This document shows, one piece after another, positions 22,118-33,417 of a DNA stretch of 64,000 nt (the stretch's first letter is position 1; the number at the start of each line of letters is the position of its first letter). Source of the stretch: Hyposmocoma kahamanoa (Eukaryota; Arthropoda; Insecta; Lepidoptera; Cosmopterigidae); contig NW_020653713.1 in assembly GCF_003589595.1 (NCBI RefSeq), positions 5,575,405 to 5,639,404 on the forward strand. Reading direction: 5' to 3'. The position numbers and the translations under genes are program-made. A model generated the notes under the pieces. That model searched no databases and was not told the origin of the DNA. It was given only the letters and a program-made list of their open reading frames with translations.

Positions 22118-22325
22118 TTATGTATAGATTTTAAGACTTTCGTGGTTATTCACTAAATTATTACCACTAATTACAAGTTTCGTACTCCATTATGAGTTTT
22201 CCTATTTTCCCGATATTTCGGCATGGTTACACGCTCTATGATCACGGGTTGACTGGTCAGTGGCAGATGGGAGTTTTAATAACAGACATATCTGTCTACA
22301 CTATTCCGAACATCTACATAAATAA
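22118..22325 (+). repeat. Repeat A (possible Penelope-like terminal region)
   Basis: TAGATTTTAAGACTTTCGTG, GTTATTCACTAAATTATTAC, CCCGATATTTCGGCATGG, CACGGGTTGACTGGTCAGTG. Two further tandem copies lie at 61130-61460. The palindromic CGATATTTCGGC...GTGATCACGGG core resembles Penelope-like terminal repeats. That assignment is from memory. Confidence 0.55.
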
Positions 22326-22766
22326 TATAATATACATAAATATATATAATAAGATACCTGTAATTAGTAATAATCATTTAGAACTTATAAAAGTAATAAA
22401 ATTTAAATCTAGTAAGAAAATCAGAATTGAATTATAGCATAGACAATAAGAATGTAAGAAGTTGATATACGTTAAATCACTACACTGTGTTACAAAATGA
22501 ACATGCTCACGTTTCAGGGCATGTTACTCCTCGTAAGAGTCATAAGGTATATTAATACTTTTGTCTCACAACAGAATGTTGTTATGATAATGGTTATATA
22601 AATATCATGTTCGGGAAATAGACGTCAATCTATGGAAAATACGTGTCCTGTGCATGCATGATGAAGAGGGACCAAGTTCGACTCACAGTAAGACCAATTT
22701 TTTATAGTAACTATAAATTGATTCAAGTCTGGGTATATACAAAATAAATATATACATTATATAGAT
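22326..22766. other. AT-rich anonymous DNA
   Basis: Nothing recognised. Confidence 0.5.
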
Positions 22767-22830
22767 AGAAAATGAAACTATTTTTCCGGATTTAAATCGC
22801 GTATTTCCTATGTGTAACAATCGCGAAAAC
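22767..22830 (+). repeat. RepP terminal piece
   Basis: AAAATGAAACTATTTTTCCG then TTTAAATCGCGTATTTCC and TATGTGTAACAATCGCGAAA. Both sub-motifs recur at the two ends of 59401-59850, so this looks like a deletion product with both ends fused. Confidence 0.55.
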
Positions 22831-22960
22831 CTAAGACCTCGTTACATTATATAGTTTCAAAGTTATTCACATATTTTATTATGAAAACACGGCTTCCAAG
22901 GGGCCTACCACAACCTTTCCAAAAACAACCTTATTTCAATGTAAGCTTAAAGTAAGCTTA

Positions 22961-24008
22961 CATAGGGCGCATTATAAGTTTCCGAAACTGGCCACTTACA
23001 TAAACAATATTTAAAAAGTAATTACAACGTTTGAAAATGGAACTCTTTGGCTGTAGAATACAGTTTGTTTCATCTGACTGTCACTTGTTTTTACATTGTG
23101 GCGTCATTTTAGAAATTGATTGTCTACACCACCATGGATCTAAAGTGTAGATTGGGGCATCTTTAGGCATAGGCATGAGTCAAATACAATCAATACTACA
23201 CAAACATTTGGGTGTGAAAAAGCTGTGCTCTCGGTGGAACCCCACACAATTTGACTGAGGCTCAAAAAACGGATCGCGTCTCTGGGTGCAATGGCATATT
23301 TACAGATTCAACGAAGGGGCGTCAAATTTGGTGTGGGACATAGTACTATAAATATATACATAGTACATAGTACTACAAAATAGTACATAGTACTACAAAA
23401 CAAAATAGCATTCGAGCGTATGGATCATTAGAGATAAACCGAAACCAACCAAAGTGGCGCGCGTGCAAAGTGCCTGTAAGGGGATGATTGCTTCTTTTTT
23501 TAATCAAACTGGTCACGTGGCTACTGTTGCTTTGGAAAATCGTTGTACCGTGAATAGTGATTGGTACATGATCATTTGTTTGCCGGAAGTTATTGACAAA
23601 CTCCTTAAAAATAACCGTAAACGCCGTATCATCTTGCACCACGATAATGCCAGTTCTCACACGACCAGATAGACAAAGGATTTTTTGAAGGTGAACGACG
23701 TTGACCTTATGAGCCATTCCGCGTACAGTCCCGACCTGGCACCTTGTGACTTTTATTTATTTCCAAAAATTTAGAACCAGTTACGCGGTCAACGATTTTC
23801 ATCACCTGAAGAGGCTATCGAAGACTATGATAAATATGTTTCGGAGATTGTCACGGAGAAGAGGCATAAATGTTTTCAAAATTTATTCATTCGTATGAAA
23901 AAGTGCTTTAACGCTAACGGAGAATATTTTGAGAAACAATAAATTCATTTCTGACCATTTATAGTATTTTTTTCTTACTCATTCCGGAAACGTATAGTGC
24001 GCCTCACG
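22961..24008 (+). mobile_element. mariner element, 1048 bp, inactive
   Basis: Flanked by TA at 22959-22960 and 24009-24010, the mariner target. The imperfect inverted ends are CATAGGGCGCATTATAAGTT (left) and, on the opposite strand at the right, CGTGAGGCGCACTATACGTT. The interior encodes a broken transposase. The homologous locus at 53033-53337 has a single TA at the junction (agctTAttataat), confirming the insertion. Confidence 0.93.
23100..23942 (+). pseudogene. mariner transposase relic (DD34D)
   Basis: Translated pieces in order: GMSQIQSILHKHLGVKKLC and FNEGASNLVWDI (about 23170-23340), MIASFFNQTGHVATVALENR (around 23480), RIILHHDNASSHTTR (second catalytic Asp, about 23630-23670) and YSPDLAPCDFYLFP (third catalytic Asp, about 23730). 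The last two Asp are separated by 34 residues, the mariner spacing. The final frame ends at 23942 after EYFEKQ. In-frame stops (23670, 23772), upstream frameshifts, and replacement of the first-Asp region (where GDE is expected, 23336-23410) by a tandem TAGTACATAGTACTACAAAA repeat make it non-functional. Confidence 0.92.
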
Positions 24009-24456
24009 TATTATAATATGACTCATATTCGTACCATGACAAACCTGTCAACCAAGTAATGTATTATTGCTAAAGTGATTGAAACATCAAATGATTTCCC
24101 AATATTGTCTATTCCTTACTGAAAATAGGAAAGAGATAACGCTATGTGAACTATATAATGCCATCTCTTTCTTTTTTGACGTTCCGAATCGTTTTATCGT
24201 ACTGTAATGTTTAAGTACTCAATGTTATTTGCATTCAGGAAATTTAGACTGTTAAAAAAAGAAAAGTATGTAATAATAAAATCTATTAAAATTACGTTGT
24301 TTTCAATAATTATTCCGCATTTTCATGAAGAAAAATAAAGAAAATAAGCTGAGGTTATGGTTGAAACTAGTCGGACCGCTTCCGACTAAAATACTATGCG
24401 AGTAAGTCCCGTTACTTTTATACTATAATGTCATTCACATATAATACTTTTTTTAT

Positions 24457-24680
24457 GATATCAAATGGCGAGACAAACAAGTCGTGCGCCTGGTGTAAGC
24501 GACATGCCTGTCTATAGCAGCCACTCAAAGCTTTACATTGCAAAGATCTGAGAGGCACTGCCACCGTCACCCTAAGTCATAAGTTGGCAAGTGCCACATT
24601 ACTGCTTTGCGGCAAAAAAAAAGATAAAGTGGGAGTATTTGTTCTCGACTTACTTTTTCACAACGACCTCTACCACTGTA
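24457..24680 (-). repeat. Rep300 copy, internally deleted
   Basis: The plus strand starts ATGATATCAAATGGCGAGAC then AAGTCGTGCGCCTGG and ATCTGAGAGGCACTGCCACC. It jumps to CATTACTGCTTTGCGGC and ends CGACCTCTACCACTGTA. Confidence 0.8.
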
Positions 24681-25659
24681 TTATAAACCTCGTAAATGGC
24701 AAATAAAAAAGCGGAAAAAAGCAGTGTTATGTATGTCCTTAATTTATAAAGGATTGTTATTGATGATAATGAAAAAGATCTAGTTAATTTTCAAACCTGA
24801 ATTTCACGTAATAGTTTCAACTACAAATAAAATTTAAATGGAAACTTCAACATAGGTTTTCACAACATTACGAATAATGTTCCCAAAAGTACATTTAACA
24901 AGTTACAATTATTTACAGCACAAAGCTGAGTAAAATCTCTCAGATTGCTTAAAATACCATTAAATTAGGCAATGCACATGTATCTAACTTCAACGTTAGT
25001 TTCCCACAAAGCAAATTTTATATGTAAATGATTTATGAATAAAAAAAATACTTAGAAAATGAAACTATTTTTTCGGATCTTAGAACCTAGCACATGGCAT
25101 ATTTTATACCCGCGTTTACACGCCTTAAACGCACGTCATCTGCGCGTATAAACGCCGCAGACACGCTGTAGTCGCGTGTATATATCGCGCATTTTGATAA
25201 AAGATAGTTTTAATTTTAGTTTTGTTTGTTAATATCAGTAGTTTTTGAAGTGAAGTAACTACATGAAATTCTAAGTGTAAACTTTAGTGGGGTGTACAAA
25301 CTTCTTGCTTACAATGCGTTTAAGGCGCCGTTCTAAATCGCATATAAAAATTTTCGCACATTCTAATGACCGTATCTATGGCTACGGTAATTAGATATAA
25401 TTACCGTCTTCATAAAATATTTGTTTCTTAATAACTCGAAAACTACTTTGTCTATTCTATTGCCATTGAGACATATTGATAGTTTAACATAAAGATTTTA
25501 TATTTTAATGATATTGGGTATAATAAGCGAGAAAAATAACTTACTTATAAAACTGAATAATAAAAATACTTCTTAATTGTGTTTTGTTCAGGTTTAAAAA
25601 TTTCACTCTACGTAGGATAGAGCGAATTATGCTTGATTTTTCTGTGATGGACCGAATTT
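24681..25659. other. Anonymous DNA with a CpG-rich patch and a RepP scrap
   Basis: 25050-25075 repeats the RepP motif AAAATGAAACTATTTTTTCG. 25105-25195 is CpG-rich (GCGTATAAACGCCGCAGACA), possibly a MITE remnant. The rest is AT-rich. Confidence 0.45.
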
Positions 25660-25943
25660 CTTAATGAAGTGGTACATCGACATAGCTCGTAAAATTAGTA
25701 AGCTGCAGTGGCAGTGTGTCGGTCATTGTCTACCAGAGAGCTGACCGACAGAGACTTGTTCTAAAGTGGTAACCACTTCAAAGCAAACGTACTGCAGTAC
25801 ACACAGCGGAAAAATAGCCGGATGATCTGAGAAAGGCGGCCGGCAGGAATTTGAATACGAGAGCTATAAGACCAGAAGAATTGGCGTACTCGGAGGGAGG
25901 CTTATATGATCCAGGATAGCATAAGCAGATTATAGTATTGGCA
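25660..25943 (+). pseudogene. RTE-type LINE C-terminal relic
   Basis: CAGTGGCAGTGTGTCGGTCA is the degraded WQWxGH motif; GCCGGATGATCTGAGAAAGG gives RMI/DDLRK-type residues and GGCGGCCGGCAGGAATTTG gives AGRQEFE. Together they follow the RTE C-terminal order (GH, then W-DDL-K-AAG). Several stops and frameshifts are present. It is followed directly by an AAT microsatellite, as at RTE 3' ends. Confidence 0.45.
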
Positions 25944-26105
25944 ATAATAATAATAATAAATCTTTATTGAGTCAATACAATCGCATGGTATCTTAAATTT
26001 AAGTGACATTATTATACCAGGAACATTTTAAGGCGAGTTACCGGAGAAGAAGCGGCAGAAACTGTTTCGCTGGCTCAAATACTTTACTATTAAATAACGA
26101 TCGTA
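25944..26105 (-). repeat. LINE 3'-end fragment, opposite strand
   Basis: AATAATAATAATAATAAATC begins the segment. On the minus strand it reads as a 3' untranslated end (CAGTTTCTGCCGCTTCTTCT, then a polyadenylation-like AATAAAGATT and an ATT tail). The family is not identified. Confidence 0.4.
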
Positions 26106-26650
26106 CATACGGTACACCTAAGGATATTGTCTAAAGAATGTGCTAATGTGTTACATGATGTGGTGTAGTTTATCTGCTCATATAAAATCCTAAAAACAAG
26201 CTAAAACGAATTATTTAAGAACATAATATCTAACTTTGCACATAATTTCCATATAGAAATATTTCTCTTTAACTACTACAGAGAACCTGCTAAATTTTGG
26301 TTTTCAACTGAAGCCCTATTATTAATTAAATTTACGTTTATCACAAAATTTGCAAATTGCCCAGAGGCTTAACGACACGCCTTGCCGCCTACTGCCCCAT
26401 CAGGTGCCATCGGGTACTTGTTAACGTCGGATTTGTGTTAAATATTTCTCCGCCTGTTCTTATTTTTTTTAAATATTTTATTTAATGAACAAAGTTTCAA
26501 CAGCATCAATTTGCATTTAAATTTATTCACATTAATTTACAGGTCGCGGATTACGGTACGCGAAGGGTGACCCCTCCCCCAAACCTCACCTCGTAAAATA
26601 CAGGCTCGCTTTATACCTCGCCTTAAAATAAGGTTGAACTTTATAAGAAA
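26106..26650. repeat. RepD copy 1 (unclassified)
   Basis: Aligns collinearly with 47190-47775: ACACCTAAGGATATTG, AGAATGTGCTAATGTGTTA, CATATAAAATCCT, TTTTCAACTGAAGCCCT, then a GC-richer block (CCGCCTACTGCCCCATCAGG; GCGGATTACGG.ACGCGA). It lacks the 104-bp insertion found in copy 2, so it is the empty-site reference. Confidence 0.75.
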
Positions 26651-26775
26651 ACACATTGCGCTATATAATAAATTTCCTTATATTTATCACTAGTTCCAGG
26701 TCTATTACCACGTTATGACTAAAGTCTGTTACTTAATGTGAACAACCTGACTATATTTGAAATATATAATATATA

Positions 26776-27061
26776 CATTGACTTACAAATAAATGGACGA
26801 CGGGTCTAATACAAAAACCACGAAAAAAATGTCCCAAGTCAACCTATTTAAACATAGTGACATGTAAAGGAATATGAAAAAGCTACAACGTTGAATTTAA
26901 ATTGTAATGTCATCGCAGTACTGTCTAATTTTGCTTGATCCGCTGTCAGTCGAACAAACGAAGACTAAAGCGTGAATGACGCTCTGTATACGATTTTAAC
27001 GCCCTATAAGTTCGGACACTTTTTAGCGCGGACCCAACGTCCATATAATTGTAAGTCAATG
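26776..27061. mobile_element. 286-bp MITE with 8-bp target duplication
   Basis: Inverted ends of about 31 bp: CATTGACTTACAAATAAATG on the left and, on the opposite strand, CATTGACTTACAATTATATG on the right. The direct duplication AATATATA is at 26768-26775 and 27062-27069. A 228-bp deleted relative with its own 8-bp duplication sits at 53436-53663. 8-bp duplications fit hAT or P-type transposons. No coding capacity. Confidence 0.92.
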
Positions 27062-27144
27062 AATATATATATCAAAAATATGAAATATATAGTCAGGTTA
27101 TTGACATGAAAATATCATGATTATGATCATCAGGTCAATCACCT

Positions 27145-27545
27145 GCAATATATATAGAAAGAAAGAAAGAAAGAAAGAAAATACATTTATTTGTTTACCA
27201 CAATGACACCACAAAAGACAAAAGACAAAAAAGAGAGAAAACAGAACAAAACAGAACTAAAACAAAACACGATCAAAACATTCAACGTAAAACAAATATA
27301 TAATTACGAAACAAAAACACAAACAAACACAAAATAAAAATGTATATACAAAAATTAGATAAAATTAAAACATTAACTATTCACACAAATAATAAAAAGA
27401 AGACTAAATATTGAGATACCTTGTGTGGTGCCAGCCGCGGTAACAAAAGAGTCACAAACTCAGTATTTGCTGGAAAACGCAACGCGTTCCCAGCACTGAT
27501 TTTCAGTTAAGACCCTAAGTGAGGTCACGGAACAACATATGCAAG
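27145..27545 (-). repeat. T-rich retroelement 3' end with TTTC microsatellite
   Basis: On the minus strand: GTTCCGTGACCTCACTTAGG, TTACCGCGGCTGGCACCAC, a long T-rich stretch, then AATAAATGTATTTTCTTTC and TTTC units (27157-27182 on the plus strand as GAAA). This is the layout of a non-LTR element 3' end. The family is not named. Confidence 0.55.
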
Positions 27546-27569
27546 CATATTTTGGTACTTATGATATAT

Positions 27570-27800
27570 ATGACTCATCGTCGTCATCATATCAGCTGGA
27601 AGACGGCCACTGCTGAACATAGACCTCCTCTAAAGGTTTCCAAACTAGCCGCATGCTAAACTAGGACGCGACGTGGATCCATCGGTTGCCCGCCGCCCTT
27701 ACCAGGTCATCCGTCCATCGAGTAGGGGCCCGTCCCACTGCACACCTTCCGGTTCTTGATCTCCATTCGAGTACCAATACAACACTCGGGGTTTTTTTAT
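27570..27800 (-). pseudogene. RTE-type LINE C-terminus
   Basis: The minus strand encodes PTRWTDDLVRAAGNRWIHVA, one stop, then LVWKPLEEVYVQQWPSSS and the natural stop near 27593, followed by a GAT-rich 3' end. The R-W-T-D-D-L-V-x-A-A-G and Y-V-Q-Q-W signatures are characteristic of RTE ORF C-termini. Only about 60 codons remain. Confidence 0.85.
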
Positions 27801-29479
27801 CTCATTACTGATCATGGCTGTAATGACAACAAAAAAGGTCAAGGGATTTATTTGGGGCATTATAGTCAAGTTAGCCTGCATGCAATCAGACTATTTACGT
27901 GCAAGTGTGATGAAAAACATTATATGTTTCTCGAACGGTATGGAAATTACGAATCTCCACTCCGAAAGTCCTCTGTCTTCGACTTCGGGCTTCTAATGGA
28001 GTCTCATTAGTAATTCCTTATTTACCGCCCTTAATACACAATGTACTATTTATAACTTGCCTTCAACACCGCATCACAAGAACCTCCAAATGTTCTCTAA
28101 CATTTTACGTCATCGTCCTTGTTTCGCAGTTGTATATTAATTACCTGGCAGAAATCTAGCCCTTTAATTCAACTGCTACGTAATAAGCAAGTAGCTGCTT
28201 GAAGTTGCAACACCATGAGGAGAATTTAACCGCCTCCTTCCTTGCTTGAGAACGTCTGAGCACTAAATTGCAGGCTTTGTACTGACGTAATTATACTCTT
28301 TGAGTTGAATCTTGAAATTACTCGAAACAGTTAACACCTACGCTTGATACAATAAACTAACGAGGTTCTATAACGACTCAAAACGACGACGATTTTGATA
28401 CCTCAATCGTTGTCCCATTCAAATTTGTAGAAAATATTCGGGGTTTTTGGTTAAAAATTTGAGGACGTATCAAGTTTATTGAATTTCACCCACTTTTCGT
28501 TAAGGAAGTTGAATTTCACCCAAGTTTCTGACGCTAATTTATTTTAGGTAATCTATGCGCTGTGTATATGTACGCGGGGCACACGTTTTTAAAGGCGTGC
28601 GCAAGCCCAAGCGACACATTCGATGGCAGAAGCAAGATCAAATCGGACAGGGGGAAGCGTGGCGGCTCTGACTAGTATGGGCGGACCGCGTGTGAACTTG
28701 GTATTGCCTTTGTATTATCAAAATTAATATACATTTTCAAAATGTACAGTGTATACGTTATATAAAACATGTAGTTTTGTTATTATTCATTCAGTTATAC
28801 CTTCTGTGAAGTATTAATGGCGTACTAAGGGTTTATTTTGTCTTTTATAGGTAACTTGGGATTTTTTCTTCCAAGGTAACTGCAATTAATCGTGTTTCTG
28901 AGGTGTATGGTTTATAGAGAACATCCTTAAATATCTTATACATTAATTTCATAACTAAAGCTTTAGTCATAGCGATACAGCAAGGGATCAAACGAACGCA
29001 ATTATTACGTATCACTGCCACGGGACAGGCTTAACGGATTAACAAAACTAGGCATATAGATGTAATTCGAGTGAAAAATAAAATATTATTATGAACTTGA
29101 GCTGAGCTGTTGATGAAAATGGTAAACAGATGAGAGGAACTCCTCAACAGTATACAGCAGCTACCTTGTGTTTGGTATGCGTTTTAGTGGCCGTAGCATG
29201 ACAGAATATGTGTGATAAACCTCCCCGTAACAATATTTAATTCAGTTGATAAATCTATGCTTGATATTTTGGTAATGAACTATTGTTATACATTTTTAAA
29301 AACAAGGACAACGATATGAAATTGCGTATACAGCTGTCTTTATCCTTTCATCATCGCCGCGAAAACCATGAAACAAAAAATGTCTTTTTATCTCGTTGTC
29401 GCGCTCAATGTTTACGTTGATAAGTGCAAATGTTTTAAAATCAGCTGTGATCTTGCAGTCATGTTTAGCACTGTGTTAA
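27801..29479. other. Anonymous DNA with a GC-richer patch
   Basis: 28545-28700 is GC-richer (ACGCGGGGCACACG, AGGCGTGCGCAAGCCCAAGC) and unrecognised. Overlapping frames at 27756-28010 run on the opposite strand from the RTE relic and are probably incidental. Confidence 0.45.
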
Positions 29480-29665
29480 TCTTTTGCAGTCGTTGGTCGC
29501 CGGCGCTCGCGATGACATAAAAATGTGACGTCACGGTGCTCTCCATGTTCGCTGTTGTGATAAAATTTAAAAATGTTTATCACTCGAATTTGACAGCTAA
29601 ATGTGGATATAGGTTTATCGAGGCGGTATACCACGGAGGCTGTTGTCATTGAAAAGTTCGCGGTA

Positions 29666-29844
29666 AGGCGATTATCACACTGTTCCATGCCACGCAACGG
29701 TATGCGGAGCTACGTTTTTAAGCGTTATAGTGTAGTATGTCAATTTGCATAGAAAACACGCATCGTACAACTCACTGAAAATGCGTCTCCGCGCGTCGTC
29801 CCGCACACTTCTCTGCGTGGTACAGGGCAGTGTGATAATCGCCT
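29666..29844. mobile_element. 179-bp MITE
   Basis: Perfect 17-bp inverted ends: AGGCGATTATCACACTG at 29666-29682 and its complement at 29828-29844, with weaker pairing continuing inward (CCACGCA). Flanks read TA/TAA and TAT, so a TA or TWA target is plausible but not settled. The interior is moderately CpG-rich with no frame. Confidence 0.75.
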
Positions 29845-30570
29845 ATCAAACACGGTAAAACGGGAAATGAGCAAACTTTTGAAGTCGCATTTTTTTTGTA
29901 AATGCAGTTCTGATCCAGGATAGGCGATTTTTACATTGAAACCAAACGATAATATCTGCACCATAGAAAACTAAAAACATTCAGGTTCTCTTTCATTGGA
30001 CTCGGTCCAATTAAGTTGGACTTCTTGAGTGTGTCCAGATTGTTAATAGTGAACGAGCCAGACGAGTAGGATTTCATTTCCCGTAGAAATAATTCAGAAA
30101 ACGAACTTTTCCAATTTGCTTCTAGTGTGGTTTTCTGGATAATATCCCGGAGCTACTGTCTTGCAATTGATATCGTTTCTATGGTAAACAAAATAAGGTT
30201 TATTTTCTGTTCAGCAGACAATTTCCTAATTCAGAACTAGGTAATTGGTGTGGTTTTGTAACAAATAAAATAAAACCTACGAACCTGTAGACATTTAATT
30301 GCTAGGTGAGATCTCATGCCCGATTTCCCACTGAAGGTCACACTAATCGGAAAACCAATATTTTTGATATATTCAATATTATGAGAGTTAGACAAGTAAT
30401 GTAAACTTATTGCTACAGGTGCAAGGCACCATATCGCGTGGCTACCTTTTTTCATTCAGTATTTATATTTTCATAGACAAATATCATATTCTGAAGTGAA
30501 ATTAGTACGATTGCAAATGATAAATTATATGATAATCATGAATTATAAATTTTATTTGCTGTAAATGTGG
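29845..30570. other. Anonymous DNA
   Basis: Nothing recognised. GATAGGCGATTTTTAC near 29920 may be a scrap of the preceding MITE end. Confidence 0.5.
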
Positions 30571-30842
30571 TTTAGATCTCCTTGTGAAAGAGTTCGTCCA
30601 GGGAAATACTGCTACCTTAGGTACCTATTTCTGCCGCCAAACAGTAATGTGAAGGGTAAGGGTACTGGTGAAAATACAGACACGTGAACTTGTTAATTTG
30701 TGTCCTCAGGGTGAAGAGTGCAGTGGCAGTGCCCCTAAGATCTTTGCGATTTAATGTTCTGAGTGGCACTGCAACTGTTATGGATAGGCGTGTCGCTTAC
30801 CACCAGGCGCGCGACTTGTTCGTACCGTCACTTCATATTTTA
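30571..30842 (+). repeat. Rep300 copy
   Basis: GATCTCCTTGTGAAAGAGTT through GTGCAGTGGCAGTGCCCCTA, GGCACTGCAACTGTTATGGA and CGCGACTTGTTCGTACCGTC. It lacks the CATTACTG half of the small palindrome. Confidence 0.85.
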
Positions 30843-30944
30843 ATAGTAATAGATTCTCACACCTAGCTAGTTACACTATGCAAATTTATATTAATTTTTT
30901 TTTTATACATAAAAAATAAATGCTGTAACACAATAACTTTGGCA

Positions 30945-31443
30945 ATATTAGTAAAAACAGTTCCAAAGTTTACCGCTAGATTCAACGATTGCATTTTTAC
31001 GGTTATCCTCACTACCAAGTGGAAGCATCTCGCACTTGCGCCCATCTTTCGGGACAGGTTACGAGAACACCTCTGCGTGTGTGTCTTTTTGTAAGACTCG
31101 CACCCACCGGGATTTGGCGCGGTCTCTGCGCCGCGCTTGCATCCAATGGGACGAGTCCCTTTTATTGGACACCCTTGTAGTGTGAGCTGTTGTACAATAA
31201 ACCAAGTCTTCTTCACCAAATTTCGTCGTTTGATTCCTGGATTCCTGGTACCGCCTTACTACGTAAGCGTTCACCAGCTACCCGAGCGAATCTCCACCAC
31301 CCTGTGCACCCTCTCCTTCTGCATTTGACCTCCATTTCACCTGATGGAAAGTGATGATGAGTCGACGATGTAGCGCGCATACCTAAATAATGCCTATTTA
31401 CTCTCGCCTTGAAAAGGTCCAAGTTATAGCGTTCGCGGAACAA
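30945..31443 (-). pseudogene. LINE C-terminus and 3' region
   Basis: The minus strand from 31443 reads ERYNLDLFKARVNRHYLGMR, the LINE C-terminal signature, then RRRGCTGWWRFARVAGERLR and a stop near 31213. It is followed by a non-coding tail to about 30945 that ends CTAGCGGTAAACTTTGGAAC. That last motif also occurs at 49328. Overlapping frames in the tail are probably incidental. Confidence 0.6.
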
Positions 31444-31939
31444 GTACGCAGGTAGGGATTTTCACTCTGTATATAAGTATTATATAATTTATAACACAAA
31501 TAATTTTTGATGACATTAAAATATTTCTACAGTTATTGTTACATTCAAAATATTCTTGAACTGAATACAAACTGCAGTCAGATAATCATGCGATTAAACC
31601 TAATACTTAGCATATTTTTAAATTCAGACGGTAAGGAGTTATTATATTTTTACACACATAGAATAACAGTTACGCTGATACACTTCTTTTTTTAGTTTAA
31701 CTGGTACAATAAGTCTGTAAGCTAGGTACACTGCACAACTGGATTGAGATTAGTAGGGAATTTAGAAGGGACGACGAAATGTCGTTCAATTTGAACTTCG
31801 GCAGATACATAGAATTTAGCCATGAAGCTTGGCATCCTTTCCAAGGTGAGGCGTTACTGCACACCGGAACAGACCCTTACCTTTCTACATTAGTTTTGAT
31901 TATAGTGACCCTTCCTATCCGTAGCGTGCTTGAGAAGGG
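31444..31939. other. AT-rich anonymous DNA
   Basis: Nothing recognised. Confidence 0.5.
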
Positions 31940-32660
31940 CACTGTAACCTGTGCGCGCACAGGAACCTTATAAGTTCAGACTCTGATCCCAGATCAGCCA
32001 GTGTACAAGGTTGTAACAGACCTCTGTCACTTGACTTCATCCAGCTCTCGAGAGGCTAGTGCCTCAAGTGAGCCGCCCCTGCCCAGATCCCTCCCCATTT
32101 TCCAGATAGGTACCGAAGCTGTAGGCTCGCTCACCTCCCGTTGCGCATTGCACAACTAGTGCCACCGCTAACTTTCACAACGGGATAGTTACTTCCGCTG
32201 TGCCAAGAACAAGTCCGGTTGTGTATAAAGTACTGCTGGCACCTATGGGATGGCTCTCCTACATACCAACTGGCCACCTTGGATTCAATCGGCAAGGGCT
32301 TATAGGTGACTCGGAATTAGTGGAGGCAAAGCTGCAGAGTCTTGAACACCGACGTAAAGTTGCCTACTCATCGGTATTCTACAGGATATAACAAGGAGAG
32401 TGTGCGATGGAATTACACGATTTATTTCCGGTTTCCTTCATCGGGGGACTAGACATAGGCTCAGGTTCCACCTCTATATTGTGGATGTTCCAGAGATTCG
32501 CACGAAGCCTTACGCTTCCACATTTATATGGCGAACTGCAGACTTATTCCCTGAATGTTATAACTTGGGCCATTTCAAGGTGACAGTGAGCATTGTTTAG
32601 GTGTGCATGCTCCATCGTGGACCTCATCACCACTTTGCACCAGATGAGTTGAAGGTCAAA
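31940..32660 (+). pseudogene. LINE ORF2 C-terminal region, frameshifted
   Basis: At 32330-32440 one frame encodes SLEHRRKVAYSSVFYRI, a stop, then QGECAMELHDLFPVSF. The reading then shifts to another frame at about 32450 with HRGTRHRLRFHLYIVDVPEI and FPECYNLGHFKVTVSIV. This is the usual C-terminal order (RRKVA..FYRI, GEC..EL, HR.TR, C-Y-N-L-G-x-FK) of the same LINE group as 12.1 and 31.4 kb. 31940-32300 is GC-richer and probably part of the same element, but I cannot align it. Confidence 0.7.
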
Positions 32661-33270
32661 TGAACACTTATTATATAAGTGTTAACAACTATTTTGAAGT
32701 TAAACATTTCAAAATTTTTATAAGACTTTATCTGTTCTTCCTAGAGCTCAAAATGTTTGACTCAAATAATGTTCCACGTATCCCACCTTACTAAGAATGA
32801 GGAAAAGCTGTTCTCTCTTCCTTTTTCGCTCCGCTTCAGTAGGTGATGGGTTTTGTTAAGAGCCGTAAACATAGCCAAATTTCACCACATCGAATTTCGT
32901 ACTAAAAAAATATAAATCGTCTAAAAATTTAAAACCCTCACGTAGGCTTAAAACGTTATCTTTTCCGTGAAGCTCTGACAAGTCATCTAAAAAGTGAAAT
33001 ATATTCATGCGAAACAACGGGATTTGCATATAAACGACGTGAAATGGATAAGAGGAAGTCGTACCAGGCTCACACAAGATTACAACGGTAAGAGATGATA
33101 ATTACCTCTGTGCTAAGGATTGGGTGTTATGAGTTCGAACTTAAATTCATATTTGCTGTTAAATGATGACCGCGGTTTACTTTTATTTCTCCTAAGTGAA
33201 TAGGTGTTATCGGTTGCTAAAACACGACTATCTATTCCATTTTGGTAGATAACGTACTCAAAGCTAATTA
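32661..33270. other. Anonymous DNA
   Basis: Nothing firm. 33105-33145 contains GAGTTCGAACTTA, which resembles a B box, with no tRNA fold around it. Confidence 0.45.
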
Positions 33271-33273
33271 CAT

Positions 33274-33300
33274 ATTAGAATAGAATAGAATAGAAGTCGT
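33274..33300. repeat. AGAAT microsatellite
   Basis: TAGAATAGAATAGAATAGAA followed by GTCGTTTATTATTAG, the complement of a possible LINE tail (AATAAACGAC plus pentamers). 33301-33440 is very AT-rich. Confidence 0.7.
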
Positions 33301-33417
33301 TTATTATTAGAATGATTAATTTAGAAAACTTTTCTTTTAAAATTTTAAAATATTTATTTATTAATTAAATTTTTATTGATTGATTAATTAATTTTTATGA
33401 TGATGATTGATTAATTT

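Larger units (their letters stand above)
22905..24256. repeat. Host repeat interrupted by mariner
   Basis: Left part (22905-22960: CCTACCACAACCTTTCC ... AAGCTTAAAGTAAGCTTA) and right part (24009-24256: TTATAATATGACTCATATTC ... AATTTAGACTGTTAA) are contiguous in the related copy at 53033-53337. The CCTACCACAACCT end also occurs inverted near 54260-54290. Class unknown, probably a DNA-transposon derivative. Confidence 0.8.

Noticed and set aside
27424..27445. GTGCCAGCCGCGGTAAC resembles the universal 530-loop of small-subunit rRNA
   Set aside because: It lacks three bases of the universal motif, nothing around it folds or reads as rRNA, and it lies in a T-rich retroelement 3' end on the other strand.
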